10,625 bases of DNA from contig CASFKH010000035.1 in assembly GCA_949295235.1 (NCBI GenBank), forward strand, positions 1 through 10,625, written 5' to 3'. This DNA comes from an uncultured Ureaplasma sp. GTDB taxonomy: Bacteria; Bacillota_I; Bacilli_A; Mycoplasmatales; Mycoplasmoidaceae. Below, in pieces: positions 1 through 9,100 of this stretch (positions are counted from its first letter, which is position 1; every line of letters begins with the position of its first letter). The notes under the pieces are model-generated. The model ran no database searches. It was not told the origin of the DNA and worked only from the letters and a program-made list of their open reading frames with translations. The position numbers were made by a program, and so were the translations under genes.

Positions 1-191
1 AAGGAAAAGTAGCTGGATGAGAAGTTAAAAAAGAAAAATGTGAAAGAGTGACTGCAGTATGCAAAACTAAAGAAGAAGCTCTTGAAAAAGTAAAAGTATT
101 AGCTGCTAACTCTGGTGCTACTGTAATTATTAGAAAAATGGATGGAAGTATTCAAGATACTATAAAATTTGCATCAAAAGACGAAAAATAA
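1..191 (+). CDS. DUF2188-like small protein, 3' end only
   Basis: The 5' end lies outside the window. The visible 62 codons (reading frame from base 3, stop TAA at 189-191) encode a small charged domain. It has an early Trp (GWEVKKE, Trp encoded by TGA at 18-20), then a TKEEALEKVK helix, then ATVIIRKMDGSIQ. This order (W-x-V strand, T-K-x-E-A helix, hydrophobic strand ending in K-x-D-G) is the pattern of DUF2188 domains, which are about 60 residues long, so nearly the whole domain may be present here. The function of this family is not known to me and I do not assign one. A terminator follows directly, so the gene ends its transcription unit. The family match is by eye; the coding call itself is firm because the frame is open and followed by a hairpin. 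Confidence 0.6.
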
Positions 192-219
192 AAAACATTA
201 TTTGATTAATGTTTTTTTT
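190..219 (+). terminator. Rho-independent terminator after the DUF2188-like gene
   Basis: The stem AAAAACATTA (191-200) pairs with TAATGTTTTT (207-216) around a 6-base loop (TTTGAT). The T-run at 212-219 forms the end of the stem and the U tract. The first stem base is the last base of the stop codon. This is a compact intrinsic terminator separating the first gene from the downstream unit. Confidence 0.75.
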
Positions 220-317
220 ATTTCCCAATTTGTATTTTTAGCTTGCTATTTTAAAATAACAAGTAAAAAAATAAAAATTAATTTTGAATCAATTAAATAA
301 GGTAGAAAATAAAATAT
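220..317. other. AT-rich intergenic gap with an imperfect palindrome
   Basis: No open frame of note is present. The gap contains a 22-base imperfect palindrome at 242-263 with arms CTTGCTATTTT and AAAATAACAAG, which differs from perfect symmetry at one position pair. It has no T-run after it on the plus strand, so it is not an ordinary terminator for the upstream gene. Possible promoter boxes (TTGTAT at 230-235 and TAAAAT at 252-257, 16 bases apart) overlap it, which would suit an operator, but such boxes are easy to find by chance in this base composition. No clear Shine-Dalgarno sequence is close to the start at 318; AAGG at 299-302 is too far away. Confidence 0.4.
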
Positions 318-998
318 ATGGAAGATTTAAGAATATATTTAGATATTGGTAATTCTAATATAAAATTATTATCTAAAAATACTATTAAAATTTATAAAAG
401 TACATTTTCAAACTTTAATAAATTGATAAAGAAATATAATTATTGCAAATGAATAATAATCATTACTAATATTAACAAAGATAAATTTATTGACATTCTA
501 AATAAAAATAATATTGATTATAAAAATATTTCTTATAAAAACCTAAAAAATATAAATTTAAATGAAAAAATAAAAATCGAAGAAGTTGGTATTGATATCC
601 TATTAGCATCACAGTATCTCAAAAATGATACAGGTGTAATAATTATGAATGGAACTTATTTAGTTTCAATATTAGTAATTAAATCAAAAATAACTTCAGT
701 ATCAATTCAATTAGGGGTAGGTGTGCAATCTAGGATATGCTGCAAATCACTAAATGTGAATTGTGAACTAAACTACTGAAAATATATTGCTGATAATACC
801 TTAAAATCAATTAGTTTAGCGAATTATATATCAATATATGGAATTATTAATTTTTATAAACAAGAATATAAAATATCTAAATTCATTTTAACTGGTAATG
901 GTTTTAGTAATTTTGATTTAAACTATTTAATTTCAAATAAATATAAAATTCAAATAATAGATAATTTGGTTTTAAAAATGTTGCAAAAATTAATTTAG
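318..998 (+). CDS. Type III pantothenate kinase-like protein (CoaX/Baf family), divergent
   Basis: The gene encodes 226 residues when TGA is read as Trp; type III pantothenate kinases are usually about 250. Family marks seen in order: a phosphate-binding start YLDIGNSNIK (D9, G11, N12; family form D-x-G-N-T), VGIDILLASQ around D93 (family G-x-D-R), VIIMNGTYL at 108-116 (family D-x-G-T-A-x-T) and a late LTGNG (family T-G-G). These place it in the ASKHA-fold pantothenate kinase family, which makes 4'-phosphopantothenate in coenzyme A synthesis. Key positions differ, however: the Arg after D93 is Ile, the Asp opening D-x-G-T-A is Asn111, and the T-x-D tail is gone. The protein may therefore be inactive, altered in substrate, or regulatory, so I give no gene symbol. 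ATG318 is the first start upstream of the D-x-G-N motif; its ribosome site is weak. The stop lies directly ahead of the tsf promoter, with no terminator between. Confidence 0.6.
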
Positions 999-1000
999 TA

Positions 1001-1057
1001 TTGTTTAAAATCTAAGTCTATTTTATAATATTTATAGTAATCAAAGATTAATAGGAG
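1001..1057 (+). promoter_or_regulatory. Promoter and ribosome site for tsf
   Basis: A -35-like TTGTTT at 1001-1006 is followed after exactly 17 bases by a perfect -10 box TATAAT at 1024-1029. AGGAG at 1053-1057 sits 6 bases before ATG1064. The promoter begins 3 bases after the stop of the pantothenate kinase-like gene, which makes tsf the likely first gene of a new transcription unit. Initiation is expected around 1035-1038. In so AT-rich a background single boxes are cheap, but the exact -10, the 17-base spacing and the position support the call. Confidence 0.65.
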
Positions 1058-1063
1058 ATTAAT

Positions 1064-1954
1064 ATGGCTAGTAAAGCAGAACTTGTAAAACAATTAAGAG
1101 CAATGACAAATGCTGGAATGACTGATTGCATGAAAGCGTTAAATGAAACAAATGATGACTTAGAAAAAGCGGTTGAATGATTAAGAAAAAATGGATCAAT
1201 TAAGGCAACAAAAAAAGCAGATGCAATTGCAGCTGAAGGATTAGTAATTGCTAAATTATCTAATGATCATAAAAAAGCAGTAGTAGTAGAAGTTAATTGT
1301 CAAACTGATTTTGTTGCAAAAAACCAACAATTTATTGAATTTGCAAATAATATTAATAATCAAATTATGAATAATGCTAATTCAAATAATGATATTTCTT
1401 CTCTTAATATTAATGGTAAAAATATTTATGAATGCGGTATTGATTTAACAGCTACAATTGGAGAAAAAATTGCATTTCGCCGTGGTGCAATATTAAATGC
1501 TAATGATGACCAAACTCTTGGCGTATATACACATATGAATAATCGTATTGCTACTGCAATATTATTAAATGGTAAAGTTAGTGAAGAAGTTGCTAACAAT
1601 GTTGCTATGCATATTGCTGCTATGAACCCAAAATATATTAATGATACTGAAGTTAATAAAAATTGACTTGCAAAAGAAAGAGAAATTATTTTAGAACAAA
1701 CAAAATCTGAAACAAATAAACCTATAGAATTTTTAGAAAAAATTGTTGATGGAAGAATAAATAAATTGTTAAAAGAAGTATGTTTAATTTCTCAGCCTTA
1801 TGTTAAAGAACCATCAATTAGTGTTGGTGAATACTTAAAACAAAATAATGCATCTGCAATTATGATGATTAATTTTATATTAGGTGAAGGAATTGAAAAA
1901 AAAGAATCAAATTTTGCTGAAGAAGTTGCTCAACAAATGAACCAATCTAAATAA
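1064..1954 (+). CDS. tsf: Translation elongation factor Ts
   Basis: The 296-residue protein is the guanine nucleotide exchange factor that recharges EF-Tu with GTP in the cytoplasm. The N-terminal UBA-like domain is clear ([20 protein letters not shown], residues 7-26). It is followed by the EF-Ts signature around [11 protein letters not shown], with the TDFV motif at 81-84 that contacts the EF-Tu G domain. The dimerization core then runs to the end, including FRRGAIL, IAAMNP and the late [12 protein letters not shown]. Trp39 and another Trp near residue 203 are encoded by TGA. Length is typical. ATG1064 has AGGAG six bases upstream and begins at the expected [12 protein letters not shown]. 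The usual upstream partner rpsB is not here. A hairpin overlaps the stop codon, so expression of pyrH downstream is probably lower than that of tsf. Confidence 0.97.
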
Positions 1955-1979
1955 TGAAGAATTTTTCTTCATTATTTTT
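1949..1979 (+). terminator. Hairpin terminator or attenuator between tsf and pyrH
   Basis: A perfect 13-base-pair stem runs from 1949-1961 (AAATAATGAAGAA) to 1965-1977 (TTCTTCATTATTT), with a 3-base loop (TTT) and a short, interrupted U-rich tail. The stem includes the tsf stop codon at 1952-1954. No convincing promoter fits in the 20 bases left before pyrH, so this is more likely a partial terminator that sets the tsf to pyrH ratio than a complete stop. Ribosomes finishing tsf would cover the left arm and could modulate folding. Confidence 0.7.
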
Positions 1980-1999
1980 AACATTAAAAGGAGTTTTAT

Positions 2000-2707
2000 A
2001 TGAAAAAAAGAATATTAATAAAAATTTCAGGAGCATACTTAAAAGGAAAAGATTCAAATTTTGATATAAAAAAAATTCAAAATTTAGCATTGCAAATTAA
2101 AGAGTTATCTAAAGATTATCAAATTGGTATTGTTGTTGGTGGGGGGAATATCTTTAGAGGTAACATTGCCCATAATTTTCAATTAGATCATAATATTGGT
2201 GATCAAATAGGAATGTTAGCTACAGTTATGAATGGAATATTATTACAAGATATATTCTTAAAAAATAATATAAACTCAAAAGTGTATTCAGCCATTAGAA
2301 TTGATAATATTTGTAATTTATATAATTTTAGAAATGTAAATGAATCATTAAATAATGATGTTGTATGTATTTTTGTCTCAGGAACTGGTTCGCCATTTTT
2401 TACAACTGACACTGGCGCTTCATTGCGGGCATGTGAAATAAATGCTGATATTATACTAATGGGTAAAAATGGAGTTGATGGGGTATATGATAAAGATCCT
2501 CTTAAACATAAAGATGCAATTCATTATGATAAATTAACTTATAAACAAGTTATTGAAAAAGATTTAAAGGTTATGGATTTATCCTCATTAGTTATGTGTC
2601 AAGAAAATAATATTTCAATTTTAGTATTTAACATAGATAAAGAGGATTGCTTTATAAAATCTCTTAACAATAAAATTAAAACTACGCTAATAAATAAAGG
2701 GGAATAA
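2000..2707 (+). CDS. pyrH: UMP kinase
   Basis: This is a 235-residue amino acid kinase-fold enzyme that phosphorylates UMP to UDP with ATP, feeding UTP and CTP synthesis; bacterial UMP kinases are hexamers of about 240 residues. Visible motifs are KISG at 8-11, the glycine loop VVGGGNIFRG at 45-54, DQIGMLATVMN at 68-78, and the long nucleotide-binding block from GTGSPFFTTDTGASLRA (128-144) to DGVYDKDP (160-167), all as in PyrH. One oddity: the family's Glu after K-x-S-G is Ala12. Start: AGGAG at 1989-1993 lies 6 bases before ATG2000, and the protein begins directly with the first strand of the fold. frr follows one base after the stop, giving the common pyrH-frr pair. The protein has no in-frame TGA and hence no Trp. 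Confidence 0.96.
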   Translation: MKKRILIKISGAYLKGKDSNFDIKKIQNLALQIKELSKDYQIGIVVGGGNIFRGNIAHNFQLDHNIGDQIGMLATVMNGILLQDIFLKNNINSKVYSAIRIDNICNLYNFRNVNESLNNDVVCIFVSGTGSPFFTTDTGASLRACEINADIILMGKNGVDGVYDKDPLKHKDAIHYDKLTYKQVIEKDLKVMDLSSLVMCQENNISILVFNIDKEDCFIKSLNNKIKTTLINKGE

Positions 2708-2708
2708 T

Positions 2709-3263
2709 ATGTTTGATTTTGAAAAATATAAAAAAATATTTGAAAGTAATTTTGACAAAGTAAATGATTGATTATTAACTGAATTTTCAAAACTAAGAAT
2801 TGGAAAAGCTACTCCTGCTATTTTAGATAATATTTTAGTAAATGCATATGATGATAAAATGCCAATAAATCAATTAGCAAATTTAAATATTCCTGATGCT
2901 AGAACATTAATTATTAAGCCATATGATAAATCTACTTTAAAAGAAATTGCTGCTGCTATTAATGCTGCAAATATTGGTATAAATCCACAAGTTGATGCTG
3001 ATGTAATTAGATTAATATTTAAAGCTCCAACTGAAGATGATCGTAAGCTTTTAGTTAAAAAAGCAAAGACATTGGCTGAAGAAGCTAAAATTAGAATTAG
3101 ACGTATTCGTCAAGAAATTCAAGATGAATTTAAAAAAGAACAAAATATTCTTGATGATGACAAAAAATATTTTCAAACTGAATTAGATAATATAACTAAA
3201 GTTTTTAATAAAAAAATTGATGATGAATTAGCTAAACGTGAAAAAGAAATAATGACAATTTAA
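2709..3263 (+). CDS. frr: Ribosome recycling factor
   Basis: The 184-residue protein (family about 185) splits post-termination ribosomes together with EF-G. It shows the family pattern LRIGKATPAIL at 29-39 (family R-x-G-R-A), the domain II stretch around NIPDARTLIIKPYDKSTLKEI, the INPQVDADVIRLIFKAPTEDDR stretch, and the domain I helix IRIRRIRQEIQDEFKK. In that helix R131 and R134 appear to match the two arginines that contact 23S rRNA. Trp21 is a TGA codon. Read with the standard code, the gene would be split and would seem to start at 2859. The true start ATG2709 lies one base after the pyrH stop and has AAAGGGG at 2696-2702 six bases upstream, inside the pyrH end, which suggests translational coupling. 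Confidence 0.96.
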
Positions 3264-3269
3264 TGAAAT

Positions 3270-3953
3270 ATGAATAAATTAAATCACATAGCTTTTATTA
3301 TGGATGGAAATGGTAGATGAGCAAAAAAGCAAAATAAACCTCGCACTTTCGGACATCAAAAAGGTTTAAAAGCAATGAAAAATATAATTAATTCTTGTTT
3401 AGAATTGAATATCCCTTGTATTAGTTTTTTTGCATTTTCAACTGAAAATTGAAATAGGCCGAAAACTGAAGTAAACTACTTAATTAAATTATTAAAATCA
3501 CAAATGGAGAGTAAAAAAATCCAAAATTGATTTATTTCTAATAATGTTAAATTCATATGAAATGGTTTCACATCAAACATTGATCAAGACATTATTGAAA
3601 GTATTTACAAATTAGAAGAGATTACAAAAAATAATTCAAAAATGATCGTACAAATAATGTTTAATTATGGTTCTAAACAAAAAATAATTGAAACATTAAA
3701 ACGATTAGTAGATGAAAAATTATCGATTAATATTGACAATTTTGAAAAAATTCATAATCATCACAATTTGCCTGATCTTGATTTAATAATTAGAACAAGT
3801 GGAGAAAATAGAATTAGCAATTTTATGCTATGGGAATTAAGTTATAGTGAAATTATATTTAACCCAACATTATGGCCTGATTATAACAAGAATATTTTAT
3901 TAAATGATATTAGTGAATATAATAAAAGAGTAAGAAGATTTGGAAAAATATAA
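3270..3953 (+). CDS. uppS: Polyprenyl (undecaprenyl-type) diphosphate synthase
   Basis: The 227-residue cis-prenyltransferase adds isopentenyl diphosphate units to farnesyl diphosphate to make a long lipid carrier. The catalytic start HIAFIMDGNGRWAKK is intact (D12, N14, R16, W17). FAFSTENWNRP and the C-terminal signature DLIIRTSGENRISNFMLW (171-188) are also present, the latter with the usual R-x-S-x-F pattern. TGA encodes several Trp, including W17 of the signature. Start: an ATG at 3263-3265 overlaps the frr stop but meets TAA after four codons; ATG3270 puts HIAFIMDG at the family's normal distance. No Shine-Dalgarno sequence is visible, so it probably relies on ribosomes leaving frr 6 bases upstream. 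Chain length cannot be read from sequence. In a cell without peptidoglycan, the carrier may serve glycan or glycolipid assembly instead. Confidence 0.95.
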
Positions 3954-5044
3954 TGTTATTAACCAATATAAGGACAAATGAATTATCTCAAAAAACAAAA
4001 AACAACATGAAAACAAGAGTTTCTACTTCTATTTTTATGTTTTTATTTTTGTCATTTATATTTGTTGTTGGAGTATTAGCTGATAATACAAATAATTGAT
4101 CACCAATTAATAATGAACAAGTTAGAACTGTATTTGCATGAATATATTTAATTGCATTTATTCCATTAATTATTATTTGTGCAAAAGAAATATCAAATAT
4201 ATATTACAAATTTTTAATAATTCCTTTTTTGCTTATTATTATAAATATGATTGTATTAATATATGCTCCAACCTTTATTTTTTTCTTAAAGTATTATGGG
4301 TATATTAATTTAGAAATTGGAACATTCTATGATTCACTTACATTAACAAACATTTTTGCAATTACACTTGCTTGTTGTATTGTATTTGTGGTAATTATCA
4401 ATACAATTTTATTATTATGTTATTCCTGTTTTACATTTAAAAACTTTATTATTTTTAACTTGCTAGTAGGGATAATATCAGGTTTTTATTTAGGTTTATT
4501 TTTCTTCATGTTTACAAGAGGTTTTTTAACATTATTATGGTTAATGACAATTGTATTCTGTAATGATATCTTTGCATACTTGGGTGGAGTAATGTTTGGT
4601 AAGCACAAAATGGCTCCTAAAATTAGTCCTAAAAAAACTTGAGAAGGATTTGGTGTTGGCCAAATAATGACAATTGTAATTGGATTATTATTGTTATTTG
4701 CATTTTCTTATATTAAACATAATCCTGATGTTTTACAACAAATTTTTGGAATTCAATTTCAAAAAGAATCAACATATGTTAATGATTCTCAAATTGCAAA
4801 TAAACCATTATGATGATTCAATATGTTTATTATTTTAACAACATTATCATTATTAAGTGTATTTGGAGATTTAACATATAGTTGATTTAAAAGAAAATAT
4901 AGAATTAAAGATTATGGATCAATATTACCTGGGCATGGAGGAATAATAGATAGAATTGATTCTCACTCAGTAGTTATTAGTTTTTTCTTTGTTCTAAGTT
5001 TCTTCATAGCCTTAGGTGCAAAAACTGTCGTGTTTTTTGGATAA
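3953..5044 (+). CDS. cdsA: Phosphatidate cytidylyltransferase (CDP-diacylglycerol synthase)
   Basis: This 363-residue membrane enzyme makes CDP-diacylglycerol from phosphatidic acid and CTP, the branch point to phosphatidylglycerol and cardiolipin. The full CDP-DAG synthase signature is at 310-336: it opens [11 protein letters not shown], has H328-G-G, and closes with D333-R-x-D336. SPKKTWEG at 225-232 is the other family mark. There are about eight hydrophobic membrane segments, for example near 23-43, 60-77, 86-112, 138-160 and 340-360. At 363 residues it is longer than the usual 260-290 because of a polar loop near residues 44-58 and another near 250-285. The start ATG3953 overlaps the uppS stop (TAATG), a classic coupling arrangement; a second possible start is Met19, just before the first membrane segment. 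Many Trp are TGA, including W230 in SPKKTWEG. Confidence 0.95.
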
Positions 5045-5046
5045 TT

Positions 5047-6147
5047 ATGAAAAGAATATTGATATGTGGAATAACAGGTAGTATTGGTCAACTTTCTCTT
5101 CAATGTTTAGAGGGATATAAGCTAGTTGGATTTAGTTTTAATAAAAATTTAAAATTGGCTAATGAAATTAAAAACCAATTTCCAAATGTACAAATCTATA
5201 GTCCATCAATAAATAATATAAATACTGTAAATGATTTTCATAATCTAATATTAAAATCCAAACCTGATATCATATTAAATGCAATTGTTGGTTTTGAAGG
5301 GATTAAAATTACTAAATTTGCCATAGAAAATAACATAGATATTGCTCTTGCAAATAAAGAATCATTTGTAGTTGCTGGAGAATTAATTCAAAAAAGTCTA
5401 AAAAATTCTTTAACTAAAATATATCCTATTGATAGTGAACATACAAGTTTATTTGAATTAATACATAGTAGCAAAAAAGAAATCAAAAAACTTTATATAA
5501 CTGCAAGTGGTGGACCATTTTATAATTTTGATAATCCATATTCAAATAATATAGATTATTCCCAAGCAATTAAGCATCCAAAATGGTCAATGGGAGACAA
5601 AATATCAATTGATAGTGCAACATTAATAAATAAAGCATTTGAACTTATTGAAGCTCATTTTTTATATCCTGAATTTGAAATAGAAGCAATTTATCATCCA
5701 AATTGCATCATTCATAGCATAGTTGAATTCAAAGATAATTCATTATGAATGAATGCTTTTAATCCTGATATGAAATTATCAATTTATTTAGCCTTGCACA
5801 ATTTTGTAGCAAATACAAATATTATAAATTCAATTGATTTTCGTAATTTAACCTTAACATTTGATTATATTAATTCTGAAAAGTGAATTCCAATCAAATG
5901 AGCAAATGAGTTAATTAAATTTAAGAAATATATAATTGGATTAATAATTTGCTGCTTAGATGACTTTTTGATTGATAAATTTAAAAATAAAATTATAAAA
6001 TTTAATGAAATAATATACTATATTCAGATTTTTATTGATAAATATAAAAATGAAAAAATCAAAAATTGAGATGATGTATTTTTTTGAAAAGATAAAATAA
6101 TTTCTGAATGTAAAATTTTAATTGGTGAAATAAATGAAAAAAATTAA
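5047..6147 (+). CDS. dxr: 1-deoxy-D-xylulose 5-phosphate reductoisomerase, divergent C-terminus
   Basis: The 366-residue enzyme (family 380-400) converts DXP to 2-C-methylerythritol 4-phosphate with NADPH, the committed step of the MEP isoprenoid pathway. Visible: NADPH loop GITGSIG (8-14), LANKES (101-106), metal and substrate site YPIDSEHTSLFE with D129, E131 and H132, ITASGGPF (151-158), flexible loop HPKWSMGDKISIDSAT (177-192), and NKAFELIEA (196-204), whose Glu199 matches the third metal ligand. IIHSIVEF (221-228) precedes the C-terminal part. The residues for catalysis are therefore intact. The last 100 or so residues, however, are Ile/Lys-rich and the family's N-A-A-N-E segment is not recognisable. 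An in-frame TGA at 5746-5748 would truncate it under the standard code. The start lies 2 bases after the cdsA stop; the end overlaps polC by 14 bases. Confidence 0.92.
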
Positions 6148-9100
6148 TGAAATACTTTCAGTTTTAAAAATCTTTAATGAAGATGAATTAAATATTTTTT
6201 CATCTTCAATTTTTAAATACGATCATAATGTTGATGATAATAAAATTGTTATCTTAAATTTGTATATAAATAAAGGTCTTGAAATTGAAATAATTAATAA
6301 AATACATAATTTTAATAATAGTCAAAATTCAATTAAATTTATTTTGAACTTTGACTTTATTAATATTGATATTTCTTGATTAAAAATATATATATTTGAT
6401 TATATAAATAATCTTAATAATGAGTTATTAAAAAAAAGTTTAAATAGACAAACTTGTAAAATCATTAATAATAATTTAGAAATTGATTATATAACTGAGT
6501 TTGAAAAAGAAAATTGGCAATCTGAAGAAAATAAAATAATTGATTTTTTAAATGAAAAATATGGCTTTAAATTTTCAAAGTTTGAATACATTAAAAATCA
6601 AAGTTATGAAAATTATATAAAAAATCATGAACAAGAAATACTAAATAAATTAGCAATTGAAGATAATAAAACTAATATTACAAAACCATATTATAAAACT
6701 ACATATTCTAAAAGAAATAAAAATTGAATGAATGAGCCAATCACTGAAATTAAAGATCTTAATAGTGAATTTTATAATTATTGTATCAAGGGTCAAATAT
6801 TTAATATTAAAAAAGAACAATATAAAAATGGTGCTAATTTAATTTCATATTATATTACTGACTTTAGTTCATCAATAGTATTAAAGAAATATATTGCTAA
6901 TATTAACAATTTTGAAGATGATATCAAAGTTGATGATTGAATCCATGCCTCAATCACACTTCAAATTGCTCATTCTGATCCAAATCAGTATATTGGAAAA
7001 TTAAATGATTATAATAAAATTGATCCCTTAATTGTTCAACCAATTGATACAAATGAAGTTAAAAGAATTGAATTTAATTTGCATAGTAAAATGTCTTCAT
7101 ATGATGGCTTAATTGATGTAAATAGTTTAAGTAAGTTTTTAAAATCAAATAAATATACAAAATTTGCTATTACAGATCGTTATAATGTTCAATTTTTTCC
7201 AGAAATTATAAAAGCATTCAAAAATTCAGAAATTCAACCAATTTTTGGAGTTGAAATGGAAGTATTATCATCAAAAATTGATGCTGTAATTAATCCTAAA
7301 AATTTACTAATTTCAAATCAAGAATATATTATATTTGATATTGAAACTACTGGACTATATCCTGAATACGATGACATAATTGAATTTGGAGCAATAAAAA
7401 TAAAGAATGGAAATTTATATGATAAAGTTCAATTCTTTATAAAACCTACGGTTGCAATGTCTAAAAAAACTGTAGAAATAACTGGAATTAATGAATCAGA
7501 TTTAATTAATGCCATTGATCAAAAAACTGGATTATTAAAAATTGTAGAATTTTTCAAAGATTCAATATTAGTTGCTCATAATGGAATTAATTTTGATCTT
7601 AATTTTATTAATAAAAAACTCGAACAATATAATCTTAATCCAATTTCTAATACTTTGATTGATACCCTTATTATTTCAAGGGGAATCAATATGAATTTTA
7701 AATCGCACTCTCTTGAATCTATATGTAAGAAATATAAAATTAAATATGACAAGGATGAAGCTCATAGAGCAGATTATGATGCATTAGTATTAAGTTATGT
7801 ATGAATAGAGCTTATAAAAAAACTAGAATTAGAAAATGTAAAGTATATAGATGAAATTAATAATGCGATTCAGAATGAATCATTATTCTCATCTACCATT
7901 GGAAATTTTATATTGGTTTATGTAAAAAATCAATCTGGTATAAAAGATTTATATGAATTGATATCTAAATCCCACACACAATATTTATATGGAAGACCAA
8001 CCATAAATTTTGATGAAATTAATAATTATAGAAACAATTTAATTATTGCAAACGCTCCGATTGAATCTGATGTATTTAATGCTGCTTTATCAAAAACAAA
8101 TGATGAATTAATTAAAATTATTAAAAATTATGATTTTATTACTATTCCAAGCCCTTCTGGATTTGAACATGAAATTTATGCTGGTAATATTACACTTGAA
8201 AATGTACAAAAAACTATAAAAAAGATTATTGATATATCATTAAAATTAAACAAAAAAGTAATTGCAGTTTCAAATTCATATTATTTATATGAAACTGATT
8301 TTGATTTTTACAACTTATATGTTAATACTCCAATTTTAAATAGAAAAAATCATAGATTTCTAAAATATGGAATTCATCCAAAATTGCACTTTAGAACTAC
8401 AAAACAAATGCTAGAGGAATTTAGTTTTTTAAATGATCAAAATTTAATTAATAATATTGTAATTAATAATACAAATGAAATTGCTAATTGATTTGACAAT
8501 AATATTTCTCCACTTCAAACTAAATTATTTCCGCCTCAAATTGAAGGTGTAGATGATAAAGTAAAAGACATGGTTTATAAAAATGCTTGTGAAATATATG
8601 GAAAACAATTACCTGATATTGTTAAAAAAAGAATTGAAAAAGAATTGAGATCAATAATTGAAAATGGATATGCTGTAGTATATTGAATTTCACATCTATT
8701 AGTTGAAAAGTCTATTAATGATGGATATGTTGTAGGATCAAGAGGTTCAGTTGGTTCTTCATTAGTTGCAACATTATTAAACATTACCGATGTTAATCCT
8801 TTACAACCTCATTATTTATGTAAATCATGTAAATTTTCTAATTTTGATATTGATTTAGAGCAATATTTTGATGGATATGATTTACCATACATTAAATGCC
8901 CAAATTGTTCAAATATAATGGGAGGAGAAGGACATAATATACCATTTGAAACATTTTTAGGATTTAATGGGGATAAGGTTCCAGATATTGATCTAAATTT
9001 TTCAGGGGTTTATCAACCCTATGCTCATAAGTTTATTGGTGATATGTTTGGAAATAATAAAACTTTTAGAGCCGGAACAATTAGTACAATTGCTGAAAAA

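Noticed and set aside
230..257. Possible promoter for the gene at 318 (TTGTAT, 16 bases, TAAAAT)
   Set aside because: The boxes are only moderate matches and such pairs arise often by chance in this composition; mentioned only as a possibility in the intergenic entry.
2203..2412. Minus-strand open frame opposite pyrH
   Set aside because: It lies entirely antisense to a well-conserved UMP kinase, has no ribosome site or family pattern, and the same is true of the minus-strand frames opposite polC (8575-8784, 9264-9717, 9970-10224).
3263..3277. Alternative ATG for uppS overlapping the frr stop
   Set aside because: It reaches an in-frame TAA after four codons; the frame that carries HIAFIMDGNGRW starts at 3270.
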